Below are positions 5,723 through 5,752 of a DNA stretch of 5,752 nt, piece after piece. Location: positions 1 to 5,752 of the forward strand of contig JAJYGE010000408.1 in assembly GCA_021785155.1 (NCBI GenBank), in the 5' to 3' direction. Source of the stretch: Planctomycetota bacterium (lineage in GTDB: Bacteria; Planctomycetota; Phycisphaerae; WQYP01). The first letter of the stretch is position 1, and every line of letters begins with the position of its first letter. The notes under the pieces were generated by a model. It ran no database searches. It saw only the letters and a program-made list of their open reading frames with translations, and was not told the DNA's origin. Position numbers and translations under genes: made by a program.

Positions 5723-5731
5723 GGGGGGGGG
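5723..5731 (+). repeat. G9 homopolymer tract
   Basis: Nine consecutive G residues lie 21 bases after the 18-bp palindrome, in non-coding sequence. Tracts of this length are prone to slipped-strand length change and, between an operator and a gene, can alter promoter spacing. A sequencing or assembly length error is also possible here. Confidence 0.7.
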
Positions 5732-5752
5732 ATTTGTTCGCATACAATTCAC

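Larger units (their letters stand above)
5337..5752. other. Downstream intergenic region without a convincing gene
   Basis: Short open frames occur on both strands, but none combines a Shine-Dalgarno, a plausible start and a recognisable protein. The stretch contains a 104-base element closed by inverted arms (5405-5508), an 18-bp palindrome (5684-5701) and a G9 run (5723-5731), annotated separately. The latter two may belong to the control region of a gene beyond the right edge. No oligo-T-tailed hairpin was found after the stop of the beta-helix gene. Confidence 0.6.

Noticed and set aside
1..5752. CRISPR array, tRNA, rRNA or insertion sequence with transposase
   Set aside because: No regularly spaced repeats, no cloverleaf or rRNA-like segments and no transposase-like frame were seen on either strand.

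Overview
The window carries four protein-coding genes in ordinary bacterial style: two Zn-dependent medium-chain dehydrogenases on the + strand (the first cut by the left edge), a DeoR-family sugar-type repressor on the - strand converging on them, and a secreted right-handed beta-helix protein on the + strand. Two non-coding stretches of about 420-580 bases hold small regulatory-looking structures and, in one case, what may be the remains of a decayed gene. Base composition is mid-GC with mixed codon use. A DUF1565-type beta-helix protein beside sugar-alcohol dehydrogenases and a DeoR regulator is a content I associate with carbohydrate-rich genomes of the Planctomycetota/Verrucomicrobiota/Lentisphaerota group, but nothing here fixes the phylum and this is an impression.

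Layout. 1-2099: two polyol-type dehydrogenases in tandem, 42 bases apart, almost certainly one transcript; the gap contains a perfect 17-bp tandem duplication that includes the first gene's stop codon, followed by a strong Shine-Dalgarno. 2114-2887: the DeoR-type regulator, whose end lies only 14 bases from the end of the second dehydrogenase. 2888-3467: no intact gene; it holds a candidate leaderless promoter with a dyad for the regulator, protein-like stretches in three minus-strand frames that may be a broken gene, a perfect 8+8 dyad, a -10-like hexamer and a 12-bp direct repeat just ahead of the next gene. 3468-5336: the beta-helix protein with signal peptide. 5337-5752: no convincing gene; it holds a 104-base element closed by 18-base inverted arms, an 18-bp perfect palindrome and a run of nine G.

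How the genes may fit together (inference): the dehydrogenases would interconvert a sugar alcohol (possibly phosphorylated) and its keto form, and the different residues at their coenzyme-selecting positions suggest one prefers NAD and the other possibly NADP. The DeoR protein has the sugar-phosphate-type effector motifs and is the natural candidate to control them, although any operator in front of the first dehydrogenase lies outside the window. The beta-helix protein is exported and probably binds or cleaves a polysaccharide, but it has its own upstream region and its link to the other genes is only proximity. I found no convincing evidence of a wholly new multi-gene system; the most notable points are the cysteine cluster in the regulator, the closed 104-base inverted-repeat element, and the apparent gene remnant.
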